DNA of 64,000 nucleotides from Sulfurimicrobium sp031426915. GTDB taxonomy: Bacteria > Pseudomonadota > Gammaproteobacteria > Burkholderiales > Sulfuricellaceae. The DNA is taken from NCBI GenBank assembly GCA_031426915.1, contig JASJPB010000032.1, positions 62,001 through 126,000 on the forward strand. The letters run 5' to 3'. The notes under the pieces were generated by a model, which was not told the origin of the DNA, did not search any database, and saw nothing but the letters and a program-made list of their open reading frames with translations. The number at the start of each line of letters is the position of its first letter. Position 1 is the stretch's first letter. The translations under genes were made by a program, and so were the position numbers. Positions 55,828 to 64,000 of this stretch are shown here, in pieces.

Positions 55828-58389
55828 ATGCTAAAAGCTTATCGTGACCATGTCGCCGAGCGCGCAACGCAAGGTTTGCCGCCCTTGCCCCTTTCCCCCG
55901 AACAGACGGCTGCCCTGGTGGAGCTGCTGAAAGCGCCGCCGGCAGGAGAGGGCGATTTCCTGCTCGATTTGTTCGAGAACCACGTTCCGGCCGGCGTGGA
56001 TCAGGCGGCTTTTGTCAAGGCGGCGTTCCTGTCTGATCTCGCCCAAGGCAAGGTGGAATCGCCGCTGATCTGCAAGCAGCATGCGGTGCAGCTGCTGGGC
56101 ACCATGCTCGGCGGCTACAACGTGGGCACCCTGATTTCACTGCTGGACGATGCCGCGCTGGCACCGGATGCGGTTCAGGCGCTGACTGGCACCACGCTGA
56201 TTTTCGATGCCTTCCATGACGTGACGGAGAAGGTGAAGGCGGGCAACAGCCACGCCAAGGCGCTGATGCAATCGTGGGCCGATGCCGAATGGTTCACCAG
56301 CAAGCCTGCACTGGCGCAAAGCATCCAATGCGTGGTGTTCAAGGTGGATGGCGAGACCAATACCGACGATCTCTCCCCCGCGCAGGCCGCGTGGTCGCGC
56401 CCCGACATTCCGCTGCACGCCACGGAAATGCTGGTCAACAAGATGCCGGACGGGCTGGCGACCATCGCCAAATTGAAGGAAAAGGGACTGCCCCTGGCCT
56501 ATGTGGGCGATGTGGTGGGCACTGGTTCCTCGCGCAAGTCCGCCATCAATTCGGTGCAGTGGTTCATGGGCGCCGACATTCCGCACATTCCCGGCAAGCG
56601 TACCGGCGGCATCGTGCTGGGCGGCAAGATCGCACCGATTTTCTTCAACACCGCCGAGGATTCGGGCGCGTTGCCGATCCAGTGCGACGTGTCCGCGATG
56701 AAGATGGGCGACGTCATCACCATTTATCCCTATAAGGGCGAAGTCCATGACGCGGCCGGGAAAGTCGTCGCCAGCTTCAAGCTGGAACCGGTTACGCTGG
56801 CCGACGAGGCTCGCGCCGGCGGGCGCATTCCCCTCATCATCGGGCGCGGACTGACCGCCAAGGCGCGCGAGGCGTTGGGTCTGCCGCATTCCGACCTGTT
56901 CATTCAGCCTTCGCCGGTCAAGGATAGCGGCAAGGGTTACACCCTGGCGCAGAAGATGGTTGGCCGCGCTTGCGGCGTGGCCGGTGTCCGTCCGGGCACC
57001 TATTGCGAGCCCGCAATGGCCTCGGTCGGCTCGCAGGATACCACCGGCGGCATGACCCGCGACGAGCTGAAGGAACTGGCCTGCCTGGGCTTTTCCGCCG
57101 ATCTGGTGATGCAGAGCTTTTGCCATACGGCAGCTTACCCCAAGCCGGTGGACATCAAGTTGCAGCATACCCTGCCCGAATTCATGTCCTCGCGCGGCGG
57201 CGTATCCCTCAAACCGGGCGACGGGGTGATCCACTCCTGGCTCAACCGCATGCTGCTGCCTGATACCGTGGGCACCGGCGGCGATTCCCATACCCGCTTC
57301 CCGATCGGCATTTCTTTCCCCGCCGGTTCCGGGCTGGTGGCTTTCGCCGCCGCCATGGGTGCGATGCCGCTTGACATGCCTGAGTCGGTGCTGGTGCGTT
57401 TCAAGGGCGAGATGCAACCTGGCATCACGCTGCGCGATCTGGTCAATGCCATTCCCTACGCAGCCATTCAGAAAGGCGATCTGACGGTGGGCAAGCAGGG
57501 CAAGAAGAACGTTTTCTCGGGACGCATCCTCGAAATCGAGGGCTTGCCCCAGCTGAAAGTCGAGCAGGCGTTCGAGCTCTCCGACGCTTCCGCCGAACGT
57601 TCCGCCGCGGCCTGCACGGTGCGCCTCGACAAGGCGCCGGTGATCGAGTATCTCAACTCCAATATAGTGTTGCTGGAAAACATGATCGAAAACGGCTACC
57701 AGGATGCTCGCACCCTGCAACGCCGCATCGACGCCATGAAGGCCTGGCTGGCCAAGCCCGAGCTGATGCAGCCCGATGCCGACGCGGAATACGCTTACGT
57801 GCTGGAGATTGATCTCAGCCAGATCAAGGAGCCGCTGGTGGCCTGCCCCAACGATCCGGACGATATCAAGCCGCTGTCCGCCGTGGCCGGGGACAAGATC
57901 GACGAGGTCTTCATCGGCAGTTGCATGACCAATATCGGCCATTACCGTGCCGCATCCAAGGTGCTGGAGGATGCGGGCCTGATCCCGACCAAGCTATGGG
58001 TCGCGCCGCCGACCCGCATGGACGAAGCGCAGTTGCGCGAAGAGGGCATATACGGCATTTTCGGCCGCGCCGGCGCGCGCATGGAAATGCCCGGCTGTTC
58101 CCTGTGCATGGGCAACCAGGCGCGGGTAGCGGATCGCGCCACGGTGTTTTCCACCAGCACCCGCAACTTTGATAACCGCATGGGCAAGGATGCCCGCTGC
58201 TATCTGGGTTCGGCTGAACTTGCGGCGGTGTGCGCCCGCATGGGGAAAATCCCCAGCGTGGAGGAATATCTGGTCATGGTGAAGGACAAAATTGCGCCCC
58301 TGGCGGACAATATTTATCGCTACCTCAACTTCAACCAGATGGAAAGCTATGCCCACAAGGGCAAGGTGATTCCGCTGGCGCAGGTTTAA
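55828..58389 (+). CDS. acnB: Bifunctional aconitate hydratase 2 / 2-methylisocitrate dehydratase
   Basis: This 853-residue AcnB-type aconitase has the N-terminal HEAT-like domain (1-160), then the swivel domain placed before the catalytic domains, the AcnB order. The 4Fe-4S ligands are Cys699 (GSCMTNIGHYR), Cys757 and Cys760 (GCSLCMGNQAR). The substrate motifs GGDSHTRFPIGISFPAGSG and TSTRNFDNRMG are intact. It interconverts citrate and isocitrate in the TCA cycle and, when the cluster is lost, AcnB proteins can bind mRNA. GAGTAACC precedes ATG 55828. Confidence 0.97.
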   Translation: MLKAYRDHVAERATQGLPPLPLSPEQTAALVELLKAPPAGEGDFLLDLFENHVPAGVDQAAFVKAAFLSDLAQGKVESPLICKQHAVQLLGTMLGGYNVGTLISLLDDAALAPDAVQALTGTTLIFDAFHDVTEKVKAGNSHAKALMQSWADAEWFTSKPALAQSIQCVVFKVDGETNTDDLSPAQAAWSRPDIPLHATEMLVNKMPDGLATIAKLKEKGLPLAYVGDVVGTGSSRKSAINSVQWFMGADIPHIPGKRTGGIVLGGKIAPIFFNTAEDSGALPIQCDVSAMKMGDVITIYPYKGEVHDAAGKVVASFKLEPVTLADEARAGGRIPLIIGRGLTAKAREALGLPHSDLFIQPSPVKDSGKGYTLAQKMVGRACGVAGVRPGTYCEPAMASVGSQDTTGGMTRDELKELACLGFSADLVMQSFCHTAAYPKPVDIKLQHTLPEFMSSRGGVSLKPGDGVIHSWLNRMLLPDTVGTGGDSHTRFPIGISFPAGSGLVAFAAAMGAMPLDMPESVLVRFKGEMQPGITLRDLVNAIPYAAIQKGDLTVGKQGKKNVFSGRILEIEGLPQLKVEQAFELSDASAERSAAACTVRLDKAPVIEYLNSNIVLLENMIENGYQDARTLQRRIDAMKAWLAKPELMQPDADAEYAYVLEIDLSQIKEPLVACPNDPDDIKPLSAVAGDKIDEVFIGSCMTNIGHYRAASKVLEDAGLIPTKLWVAPPTRMDEAQLREEGIYGIFGRAGARMEMPGCSLCMGNQARVADRATVFSTSTRNFDNRMGKDARCYLGSAELAAVCARMGKIPSVEEYLVMVKDKIAPLADNIYRYLNFNQMESYAHKGKVIPLAQV

Positions 58390-58402
58390 CAGGGAGCGGT
58401 TG

Positions 58403-59011
58403 ATGAAACTTATTATGTCCCTGACTAGTCCCTTCGCGCGCAAGGTGCGCGTGGTGCTGGCGGAAAAACGCATCGACTACGAGCCGGTGGTCGATATTCC
58501 CTGGGAGCCGACCACCCGCGTACCGGAGTACAACCCGCTCGGCAAGGTGCCGGTGCTGGCGATGGATGACGGCAGCACTTTGTTCGATTCGCGCGTGATC
58601 GTGGAATACCTCGATCATCTCACTCCGGTTTCGCCATTACTGCCCAAGGAGCACCGTCCGCGTATCGCGGTGCGGCGCTGGGAAGCGCTGGCGGATGGCG
58701 TGACGGAATCGGCCGCCACCATTTTTCTGGAGAAAAAACGGCCCGAGATCAAGCAGGACGCAGAATGGATCGTGCGCCAGGAAGGACAAGTTTTTCGCGG
58801 TCTGGAAGCCATGTCGGAGGAACTGGGGGAAAAAACCTGGTGTACCGGCGATTTTTTCACACTGGCGGATATCGCCGTGGGCTGCGCGCTGGGTTACCTG
58901 GATTTTCGTTTTCCTCATATCCAGTGGCGCGAGGCGCACCCGAACCTGGGTAAACTGGCAGAGAAACTGGCCCAACGTCAGTCATTCAAGGACACGGTGC
59001 CACTGGGGTGA
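58403..59011 (+). CDS. Glutathione S-transferase family protein
   Basis: This 202-residue protein has an N-terminal thioredoxin-fold GST domain (LIMSLTSPFARKVRVVLAEK, NPLGKVPVLAMDDG, LFDSRVIVEYLDH) and a helical C-terminal domain with FTLADIAVGCALGYLDFR. The active-site Ser in SPFARKVR suggests the bacterial YibF/YncG-like group rather than SspA. It would conjugate or reduce with glutathione in the cytoplasm; the substrate is unknown. ATG 58403 follows AGGGAG 13 bases after acnB, so it may be read through from acnB. Confidence 0.88.
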   Translation: MKLIMSLTSPFARKVRVVLAEKRIDYEPVVDIPWEPTTRVPEYNPLGKVPVLAMDDGSTLFDSRVIVEYLDHLTPVSPLLPKEHRPRIAVRRWEALADGVTESAATIFLEKKRPEIKQDAEWIVRQEGQVFRGLEAMSEELGEKTWCTGDFFTLADIAVGCALGYLDFRFPHIQWREAHPNLGKLAEKLAQRQSFKDTVPLG

Positions 59012-59054
59012 AGTCTTTAGAAGCAGATCGTTGCTCGTTGTTGGGGTGAGTCAT

Positions 59055-59519
59055 ATGCGCTACTTCCTTGTTGTGCTGGCTGGTCTGTGGTTTGTGCCTT
59101 GTGCGTGGGCTGACACCGTTTACAAGTGTTTCGACGCAAATGGCCGGGTCGTCTACCAGTCGCAGTCTTGTGCCAGCACCCATCTGAAGGACGGTGGGCA
59201 GGTTGAGTCCCCGGCTGGGGCGCCCCCGGAGGAGGTCGAGCGAATCAAGGCCGAGACGGAAAAAACGCGAGTTCGCCTGGAAACAAAGAAAAAGGCTGAT
59301 GAGGAAGCCGAGGCCAAGGTACGGCAACAGGAACTGGAGGAGCGCAAGGTCCAGGCGCTGGAACGCCAGGCTCGGGCAGCGGAAGAGCAGGCACGTGTTG
59401 CGGAAGAGGGGGCCAGGACGCCCAAGCTTATTGTCGTTCCCGCGCGTCCCCAGGTCGTCAAGCCCCGTCCGCCGCATCCATCACAGCGCTGCGCTCCGGG
59501 CGACCGGGGCTGCAAGTAG
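59055..59519 (+). CDS. DUF4124-domain exported protein with coiled coil
   Basis: This 154-residue protein has a signal peptide (MRYFLVVLAGLWFVPCAWA), then a DUF4124 domain (DTVYKCFDANGRVVYQSQSC), a long charged coiled coil (about 60-125, rich in Glu, Arg, Lys and Ala) and a basic Pro-rich tail ending CAPGDRGCK. DUF4124 proteins are periplasmic and of unknown function. ATG 59055 starts the signal peptide, with GGGGTGAG upstream. It is convergent with mnmA, three bases away. Confidence 0.85.
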   Translation: MRYFLVVLAGLWFVPCAWADTVYKCFDANGRVVYQSQSCASTHLKDGGQVESPAGAPPEEVERIKAETEKTRVRLETKKKADEEAEAKVRQQELEERKVQALERQARAAEEQARVAEEGARTPKLIVVPARPQVVKPRPPHPSQRCAPGDRGCK

Positions 59520-59522
59520 GCG

Positions 59523-60587
59523 CTATGCCCGGATGACTCCCCCTCCGAGACAGACCTCGCTTTCATACACTACCACTGATTGCCCCGGTGTCACCGCCCA
59601 TTGTGGTGCGGCAAATTCGACCTCACATCCGTCGTCATTGATATTGCTCAGGGCGCAGGCAGCATCTGCCTGGCGATAGCGCGTCTTGGCGGCATAGACC
59701 CATTGCGGGTGGGGCGCCGTGCCGCTGATCCAGTTTAAATCCGCTGCGCTGAGGGCGGGTTTAAGCAGCAGCGGATGGTCATGGCCCTGCACCACGATGA
59801 GCGTATTGCTGGCCATATCCTTCCCGGCCACGAACCACGGTTCGCCCTGGCCGCCGATGCCCAGGCCCTGGCGCTGGCCTATGGTGTAATAAGCCAGGCC
59901 CTGATGCTCGCCCATCAGCTTGCCCTCCGGGGTTTGCATGGGGCCGGGCTGCTTGGGCAGATAACGTTGCAGAAATTCGCGGAACGGGCGTTCGCCGATG
60001 AAGCAGATGCCGGTACTGTCTTTCTTGGCGAACACCGGAAGCCCTGCTGCTTCGGCCATTTTCCGCACTTCCCGTTTGTACAGGCCGCCCAGCGGGAATA
60101 GGGTTTTGGAGAGCTGGGCCTGGTTGAGGCGGTAGAGAAAATAGCTCTGGTCCTTGGTGCCGTCCTCCGCTTTCAATAATTCAAATTTGCCGAAACGCTC
60201 GCGCACCCGCGCATAGTGGCCGGTGGCGATTTTTTCCGCACCGAGGGCCAGCGCATGGTCGAGGAAAGCCCTGAATTTGATTTCCGAATTGCACAGCACG
60301 TCGGGGTTAGGGGTGCGGCCGGCCTGATATTCCTGCAGGAATAGCGCGAACACACGTTCCTTGTATTCCTGAGCGAAATTGACCGCTTCCACCTCGATGC
60401 CGATCTTGTCGGCCACCGCCAGCACATCCATGAAGTCCTGTTTGGCGGGGCAGTAGCCGTCATCGCCGTCGTCGTCCTCCCAGTTCTTCATGAACAGGCC
60501 GATGACTTCATAACCTTGCTGTTTCAGGAGCTGGGCTGCTACGGCCGAATCCACGCCGCCCGACATGCCGACTACCACTTTACTCAT
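59523..60587 (-). CDS. mnmA: tRNA-uridine 2-sulfurtransferase MnmA
   Basis: This 354-residue protein has the PP-loop GMSGGVDSAVAA near the N-terminus, the two catalytic Cys in VLCNSEIKF and TGICFIGERPF, and the GHYAR and TVGQR-like (TIGQRQGLG) motifs of MnmA. It adds sulphur to U34 of tRNA-Lys, -Glu and -Gln. The start at 60587 (MSKVVVGMSGG) has GGAGC upstream and overlaps the preceding gene by eight bases; ATG 60602 would add five residues. Confidence 0.96.
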   Translation of the reverse strand: MSKVVVGMSGGVDSAVAAQLLKQQGYEVIGLFMKNWEDDDGDDGYCPAKQDFMDVLAVADKIGIEVEAVNFAQEYKERVFALFLQEYQAGRTPNPDVLCNSEIKFRAFLDHALALGAEKIATGHYARVRERFGKFELLKAEDGTKDQSYFLYRLNQAQLSKTLFPLGGLYKREVRKMAEAAGLPVFAKKDSTGICFIGERPFREFLQRYLPKQPGPMQTPEGKLMGEHQGLAYYTIGQRQGLGIGGQGEPWFVAGKDMASNTLIVVQGHDHPLLLKPALSAADLNWISGTAPHPQWVYAAKTRYRQADAACALSNINDDGCEVEFAAPQWAVTPGQSVVVYESEVCLGGGVIRA

Positions 60588-61131
60588 CCGGTTCTGCTCC
60601 ATTCATCCATTCCTGCAGGGGGAAAATGACCGCTGCATGGCCACTGTCGAAGAACCAGGAATCTACCACGAATTCGCGTCCGCTTTCCCGTTCCGCGATG
60701 CGTGAGGACCAGTGTTCGATGACGATCAGCGGCGCACGCCTGACCGGTTCAAGTGTAGTGTGGAATTTCAGCCAGCCGCGCTCTTCCATCAGGTTCAGGT
60801 AAAGCGTGTTGTTGCGGGAATGGTCGATGCAATCCATGCGCCCATCCACTCCGTCATCGGCTATGTTTCGTCCCCGGTCGCGGAAAACGGGTGTTTGTTG
60901 TCCTGCGAAAATTTGCAGCAAGCCGACCGCTTCGGCAATGGCGTTCCGCTCTTCTTCCGCGTTTTCGACCCAGGCGAACAGCATGTGAACACGTGACAGC
61001 TCCGCACCGCGCAGGTGAACCGTGCCCTGGGTGGCGCAGCCGTAGTTGTAACAGATCGAGAGTTCATCCGCTTCCCCCGTGAGGGCAAAGCCCCATAGCG
61101 CCAGTGCGAGCAGAAAACGCCCCATGCTCAT
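60580..61131 (-). CDS. Exported protein of unknown function between the nudJ-like gene and mnmA
   Basis: This 183-residue protein starts with a probable signal peptide (MGRFLLALALWGFALTGEA), followed by ELSICYNYGCATQGTVHLRG with a closely spaced Cys pair and MDCIDHSRNNTLYLNLMEERGWL. I recognise the style of a conserved beta/gammaproteobacterial hypothetical, but no function. It overlaps the Nudix gene by four bases (ATGA) and mnmA by eight, so all three share one transcript. Confidence 0.8.
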   Translation of the reverse strand: MSMGRFLLALALWGFALTGEADELSICYNYGCATQGTVHLRGAELSRVHMLFAWVENAEEERNAIAEAVGLLQIFAGQQTPVFRDRGRNIADDGVDGRMDCIDHSRNNTLYLNLMEERGWLKFHTTLEPVRRAPLIVIEHWSSRIAERESGREFVVDSWFFDSGHAAVIFPLQEWMNGAEPDE

Positions 61132-61574
61132 GTGCGATGGATGATGATGTCGAGCGGAAAGCGCTTGCCGGCGAGGTGGTCTTCAATACATTGCAGCACC
61201 AGGGGGCTGCGGTGGCGCGCACGGGTGGCGCGGATTTCGTCCGGCGAGAGCCAGACAGAGCGAATGATGCCTGCGTCCAGGGCTTGTCCGGGGGCATGGG
61301 AGATGGCCGGACCGGTGAAGGCGAAACGCAGGTAGGTAATGTCCTTGCGCGGGTGGCGCCAGCTATAGATGCCAAGCAGCGACTGCGGGGAAAAAGTATA
61401 AGCGGTTTCTTCCTGTGCTTCGCGAACGACGCCCTCGATCAAGGTTTCATCGGGCTCCCAGTGGCCGGCCGGTTGGTTGAACATCGGGCCCTCGTCGGTA
61501 TCTTCTTCCACCAGGAGAAACTTGCCATCCTGCTCGATGACGGCGGCGACAGTTACATTGGGTTTCCAGATCAT
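61128..61574 (-). CDS. NudJ-like Nudix phosphatase
   Basis: This 148-residue protein has the Nudix box GHWEPDETLIEGVVREAQEE and ends in a short helical tail. It begins WKPNVTVAAVIEQDGKFLLVEE, as in NudJ (YmfB), which dephosphorylates HMP-pyrophosphate and nucleoside di/triphosphates. In E. coli nudJ lies directly before mnmA; here the order is the same with one extra gene between. Substrate assignment is by family. Confidence 0.85.
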   Translation of the reverse strand: MIWKPNVTVAAVIEQDGKFLLVEEDTDEGPMFNQPAGHWEPDETLIEGVVREAQEETAYTFSPQSLLGIYSWRHPRKDITYLRFAFTGPAISHAPGQALDAGIIRSVWLSPDEIRATRARHRSPLVLQCIEDHLAGKRFPLDIIIHRT

Positions 61575-61702
61575 GAATCGACTCGACAGATAAAAAAGAA
61601 GAAGGAAAAAGCTCGAATTTTATCGTATTTGCGCCATATGCTGGCGTAAACGTGAGTGGAGGGGTGTGCAGTGTTTTCCCCTGTCATGGGGGAAGGGCAA
61701 AT

Positions 61703-61736
61703 AAAAAAGGCAGGGCCTTCATGCCCCTGCCTTTTT
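61703..61736 (-). terminator. Rho-independent terminator (probably bidirectional)
   Basis: AAAAAGGCAGGG and CCCCTGCCTTTTT form a strong stem with a short loop. It is 17 bases after the stop of the Ala-rich gene on the minus strand. Confidence 0.85.
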
Positions 61737-61753
61737 CAGTGCCTGGAGGCTGA

Positions 61754-62002
61754 TTACTTGGCGGCGGGAGCGGCGGCGGCAGGAGCAGCAGCGGCTTCAG
61801 CAGGGGCTGCTTCGGCTTTCTTGGCTTTTTTGGCTTTCTTGGTTTTTTTGGCCGGCTTGGCGGCAGGGGCGGCTTCGGTAGCAGCAGGAGCAGCGGCAGC
61901 AGCAGCAGGGGCGGCAGCAGAAGCAGCGACGTCAGCGGCAACGGCGGAGAAAGTAACAGCAGCGAAAACAGCAGCGATCAAGGCGGACAAAATTTTGCTC
62001 AT
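61754..62002 (-). CDS. Small Ala/Lys/Pro-rich exported protein
   Basis: This 82-residue protein has a signal peptide (MSKILSALIAAVFAAVTFSAVA) and a mature part made almost only of Ala, Pro, Lys, Thr and Glu, with a KPAKKTKKAKKAKKAEAAPA core. Such histone-H1-like tails can bind polyanions, but here the export signal places it in the envelope. GAGGAAC precedes the ATG and a terminator follows, so it has its own transcription unit. Function unknown. Confidence 0.7.
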   Translation of the reverse strand: MSKILSALIAAVFAAVTFSAVAADVAASAAAPAAAAAAPAATEAAPAAKPAKKTKKAKKAKKAEAAPAEAAAAPAAAAPAAK

Positions 62003-62099
62003 GATAGTTCCTCTATAAATTGATTTTAGGTTTATGCAGCACTTTTTGCGGGTGCTGAGTCATTAACGCGATCAATTTGACGGTGGTTGACAGGAACAG

Positions 62100-62645
62100 T
62101 CACTTTCTTGACATTGGAATGGCGCGTCTTTCGCCGCAGGCCAGTCCAGCGAGGGTCCATTCGCCGATGCTATAACGAATCAGGCGCAGGGTGGGATGGC
62201 CCACCTTGGCCGTCATCCTGCGCACCTGCCGGTTCTTTCCTTCGCGAATCGTAAGTTCGATCCAGACGGTGGGAATTTCCTTGCGGAAGCGTATGGGCGG
62301 ATTGCGCGGCCATAGCGCAGGCGGCTCCGGGATGATTCTTGCCGTTGCGGGCTGGGTGATGAAGTCGCCCAGGTCGACGCCGTGACGCAGTTTCTCCAGT
62401 GCTTCCTCAGTGGGAATCCCTTCCACCTGCGCCCAATAGGTCTTGGGCTGCTTGTGGCGGGGGTGGCTGATTTTGTGTTGCAGGCCACCATCATCGGTTA
62501 GAATTAACAGTCCTTCGCTGTCCGTGTCCAGTCTGCCGGCAGGGTAAATGCCGGGAATCGGCAGATAATCCTTGAGGGTGGGGTGCATGCCGTCGCTGCT
62601 GAACTGGCAGATGACACCGTAGGGCTTGTTGAAGAGGATGAGCAT
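62100..62645 (-). CDS. 23S rRNA pseudouridine synthase (RluE-like, RsuA family)
   Basis: This 181-residue protein carries the RsuA-family motifs LILFNKPYGVICQF, the catalytic Asp in YPAGRLDTDSEGLLILTDDG, and IREGKNRQVRRMTAKVGHPTLRLIR. It lacks the N-terminal S4 domain found in RsuA and RluB, as does RluE, which makes pseudouridine 2457 in E. coli 23S rRNA. It is divergent from icd with 88 bases between. rluE is next to icd in E. coli too, which supports the assignment. Confidence 0.9.
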   Translation of the reverse strand: MLILFNKPYGVICQFSSDGMHPTLKDYLPIPGIYPAGRLDTDSEGLLILTDDGGLQHKISHPRHKQPKTYWAQVEGIPTEEALEKLRHGVDLGDFITQPATARIIPEPPALWPRNPPIRFRKEIPTVWIELTIREGKNRQVRRMTAKVGHPTLRLIRYSIGEWTLAGLACGERRAIPMSRK

Positions 62646-62659
62646 GTTTTTCGAGAATG

Positions 62660-62707
62660 GACAGGATTGTCAGGGGATTGTAACCGCACCACCCTGCAAA
62701 TCCTGTC
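62660..62707. promoter_or_regulatory. Inverted repeat upstream of icd
   Basis: GACAGGATT (62660-62668) and AATCCTGTC (62699-62707) form a perfect inverted pair 30 bases apart in the rluE-icd intergenic region. It could be an operator or a leader hairpin for icd. No factor can be assigned. Confidence 0.35.
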
Positions 62708-62733
62708 TGTTTTTCTTTTTGTAGGAGCGATAC

Positions 62734-63972
62734 ATGTACCAGCACATCAAGGTGCCTGCCACAGGCGAGAAAATCCGGGTCAACGCTGACTTTTCCCTGA
62801 ATGTTCCGGATTGTCCCATCATCCCTTATATTGAAGGCGACGGTACCGGCATCGATATCAGCCCGGTCATGATCAAGGTGGTGAATGCGGCGGTTGACAA
62901 GGCCTATGGCGGAAAGCGCAAGATTGCCTGGATGGAGGTCTTTGCCGGCGAGAAGGCAACCAGGGTTTACGATGCGGATACCTGGCTGCCGGATGAGACG
63001 GTGGCGGCGGTGCGCGAGTACGTGGTCTCGATCAAGGGGCCGCTCACCACGCCCGTTTCCGGCGGCATTCGTTCGCTCAACGTGGCTTTGCGCCAGATGC
63101 TGGATCTGTATGTCTGCCTGCGCCCGGTACGGTATTTCCAGGGCGTACCCAGCCCGGTGAAGCACCCGGAGCGCGTCGAGATGGTGATCTTTCGTGAAAA
63201 CACAGAGGACATCTACGCGGGGGTGGAGTGGGAAGCCGGTTCGGCCGAAGTGAAAAAAGTGATCGAGTTCCTGCAGCAGGAAATGGGCGTGAAGAAAATC
63301 CGCTTTCCAGAAAGCTCGTCCATCGGCATCAAGCCGGTTTCCGTCGAGGGCAGCGAACGCCTGATCCGCAGAGCGATCCAGTATGCCATTGACAACAAGC
63401 GCAAGTCGGTAACGCTGGTGCACAAGGGCAATATCATGAAGTTCACCGAAGGTGGATTCAAGAAGTGGGGCTACGAACTGGCCGCACGCGAATTCGGCGC
63501 CGAATTGCTCGACGGCGGGCCGTGGATGAAACTGCCTAATGGCATCGTGATCAAGGACGTGATTGCCGATGCCTTCCTGCAGCAGATTTTGCTGCGCCCC
63601 GAGGAGTACGATGTTATCGCCACACTGAACCTCAACGGGGATTATATTTCCGACGCGCTGGCGGCGGAGGTGGGCGGAATCGGTATTGCGCCAGGGGCGA
63701 ATCTGTCGGATTCAATCGCGATGTTCGAGGCGACTCATGGCACGGCGCCGAAGTATGCCGGCAAGGATTACGTAAATCCCGGTTCGATCATTTTGTCAGC
63801 GGAAATGATGCTGCGCCACATGGGATGGACCGAGGCAGCGGATCTCATCATCAAGGCGATGGATGGGGCGATAGCAGAGAAGAAGGTGACTTACGACTTC
63901 GCCCGTCTGATGGAGGGCGCGACACAGGTTTCCTGTTCCGCTTTTGGCGAGGCGATGATTCGGGCCATGTAA
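62734..63972 (+). CDS. icd: NADP-dependent isocitrate dehydrogenase
   Basis: This 412-residue Icd has the substrate motif GGIRSLNVALRQ with the phosphorylatable Ser114, IFRENTEDIYAGVEWEAG, VTLVHKGNIMKFTEGGF and GTAPKYAGKDYVNPGS. The Lys-Tyr pair in that last motif is the NADP-specificity signature. It oxidises isocitrate to 2-oxoglutarate, the next TCA step after AcnB, encoded about 4 kb away. GTAGGAGCG precedes ATG 62734. Confidence 0.97.
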   Translation: MYQHIKVPATGEKIRVNADFSLNVPDCPIIPYIEGDGTGIDISPVMIKVVNAAVDKAYGGKRKIAWMEVFAGEKATRVYDADTWLPDETVAAVREYVVSIKGPLTTPVSGGIRSLNVALRQMLDLYVCLRPVRYFQGVPSPVKHPERVEMVIFRENTEDIYAGVEWEAGSAEVKKVIEFLQQEMGVKKIRFPESSSIGIKPVSVEGSERLIRRAIQYAIDNKRKSVTLVHKGNIMKFTEGGFKKWGYELAAREFGAELLDGGPWMKLPNGIVIKDVIADAFLQQILLRPEEYDVIATLNLNGDYISDALAAEVGGIGIAPGANLSDSIAMFEATHGTAPKYAGKDYVNPGSIILSAEMMLRHMGWTEAADLIIKAMDGAIAEKKVTYDFARLMEGATQVSCSAFGEAMIRAM

Positions 63973-63983
63973 TTGAATAGGCA

Positions 63984-64000
63984 TAAAAAAAGCCCGTGGC
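63984..64000 (+). terminator. Start of a probable terminator after icd (cut by the window edge)
   Basis: An A run followed by AGCCCGTGGC at the very end of the window looks like the left arm of a hairpin terminator. The right arm would lie outside the window, so it cannot be confirmed. Confidence 0.35.

Overview
This 64 kb window is GC-rich and densely coding, and looks like the chromosome of a Gram-negative betaproteobacterium. The case rests on gene content: rpmB-rpmG near radC with coaBC-dut divergent, a CNP1-family exported protein, AcnB-type aconitase, and a tgpA/DUF58/MoxR cluster. A relative of Sulfuricellaceae, Gallionellaceae or Thiobacillaceae is my guess from gene style; no species can be named from the sequence alone.

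Layout. 1-5 kb: the 5' part of a membrane-bound dCACHE/PAS sensor (minus strand, running off the window), heat-shock chaperone htpG with a sigma-32-like promoter, and a RelE-type toxin-antitoxin pair. 4.9-13.3 kb: a phytochrome-like histidine kinase with an Rcp1-like receiver, a 1216-residue REC/PAS/GGDEF/EAL/REC protein, a REP-associated transposase (RAYT) between two REP palindromes, and a Nudix hydrolase. 14-28 kb: a tightly packed co-directional array of signalling genes: CZB-GGDEF (degenerate), REC-PAS, HDOD, GAF-kinase, PAS-kinase, REC-HD-GYP, REC, an MglA-like small GTPase, kinase, REC-REC, a receiver fused to a GspE/PilB-type ATPase, and a hemerythrin-kinase. 28.5-43.5 kb: REC-HD-GYP followed by a Wsp-like alternative chemosensory cluster (CheR-TPR, tandem CheW, MCP, CheA-REC, CheB), then a 1493-residue hybrid kinase and a REC-kinase. 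43.5-64 kb: mostly housekeeping genes: tgpA-like transglutaminase, DUF58, MoxR, Yip1-like, a D,D-peptidase, a TMTC-like membrane protein, rpmG, rpmB, radC, coaBC, dut, acnB, a GST, mnmA, a NudJ-like hydrolase, rluE-like and icd.

The 5-43 kb region is one large sensory and c-di-GMP neighbourhood. Several kinases share nearly the same HEINNP catalytic module, and six receivers carry a KPW signature. The outputs are c-di-GMP synthesis and degradation, a small GTPase and an assembly ATPase. I infer control of surface behaviour such as type IV pili, twitching or biofilm, but no pilus structural gene lies in the window.

Three repeat families are the most unusual content. (1) Two inverted copies of an exactly 268-nt element, predicted to fold as a three-way junction with compensated base-pair changes, bracket one kinase gene. 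(2) A family of CCCCCACCCC.../...GGGGTGGGGG palindromes is confined here to 30.3-36.6 kb and is inserted in frame into the cheR-like gene and twice into cheA. A DUF559 nuclease gene sits among these copies. (3) REP palindromes whose arm matches my memory of Pseudomonas REPs flank the RAYT gene. Several genes take their stop codons from repeats of families 1 and 3.
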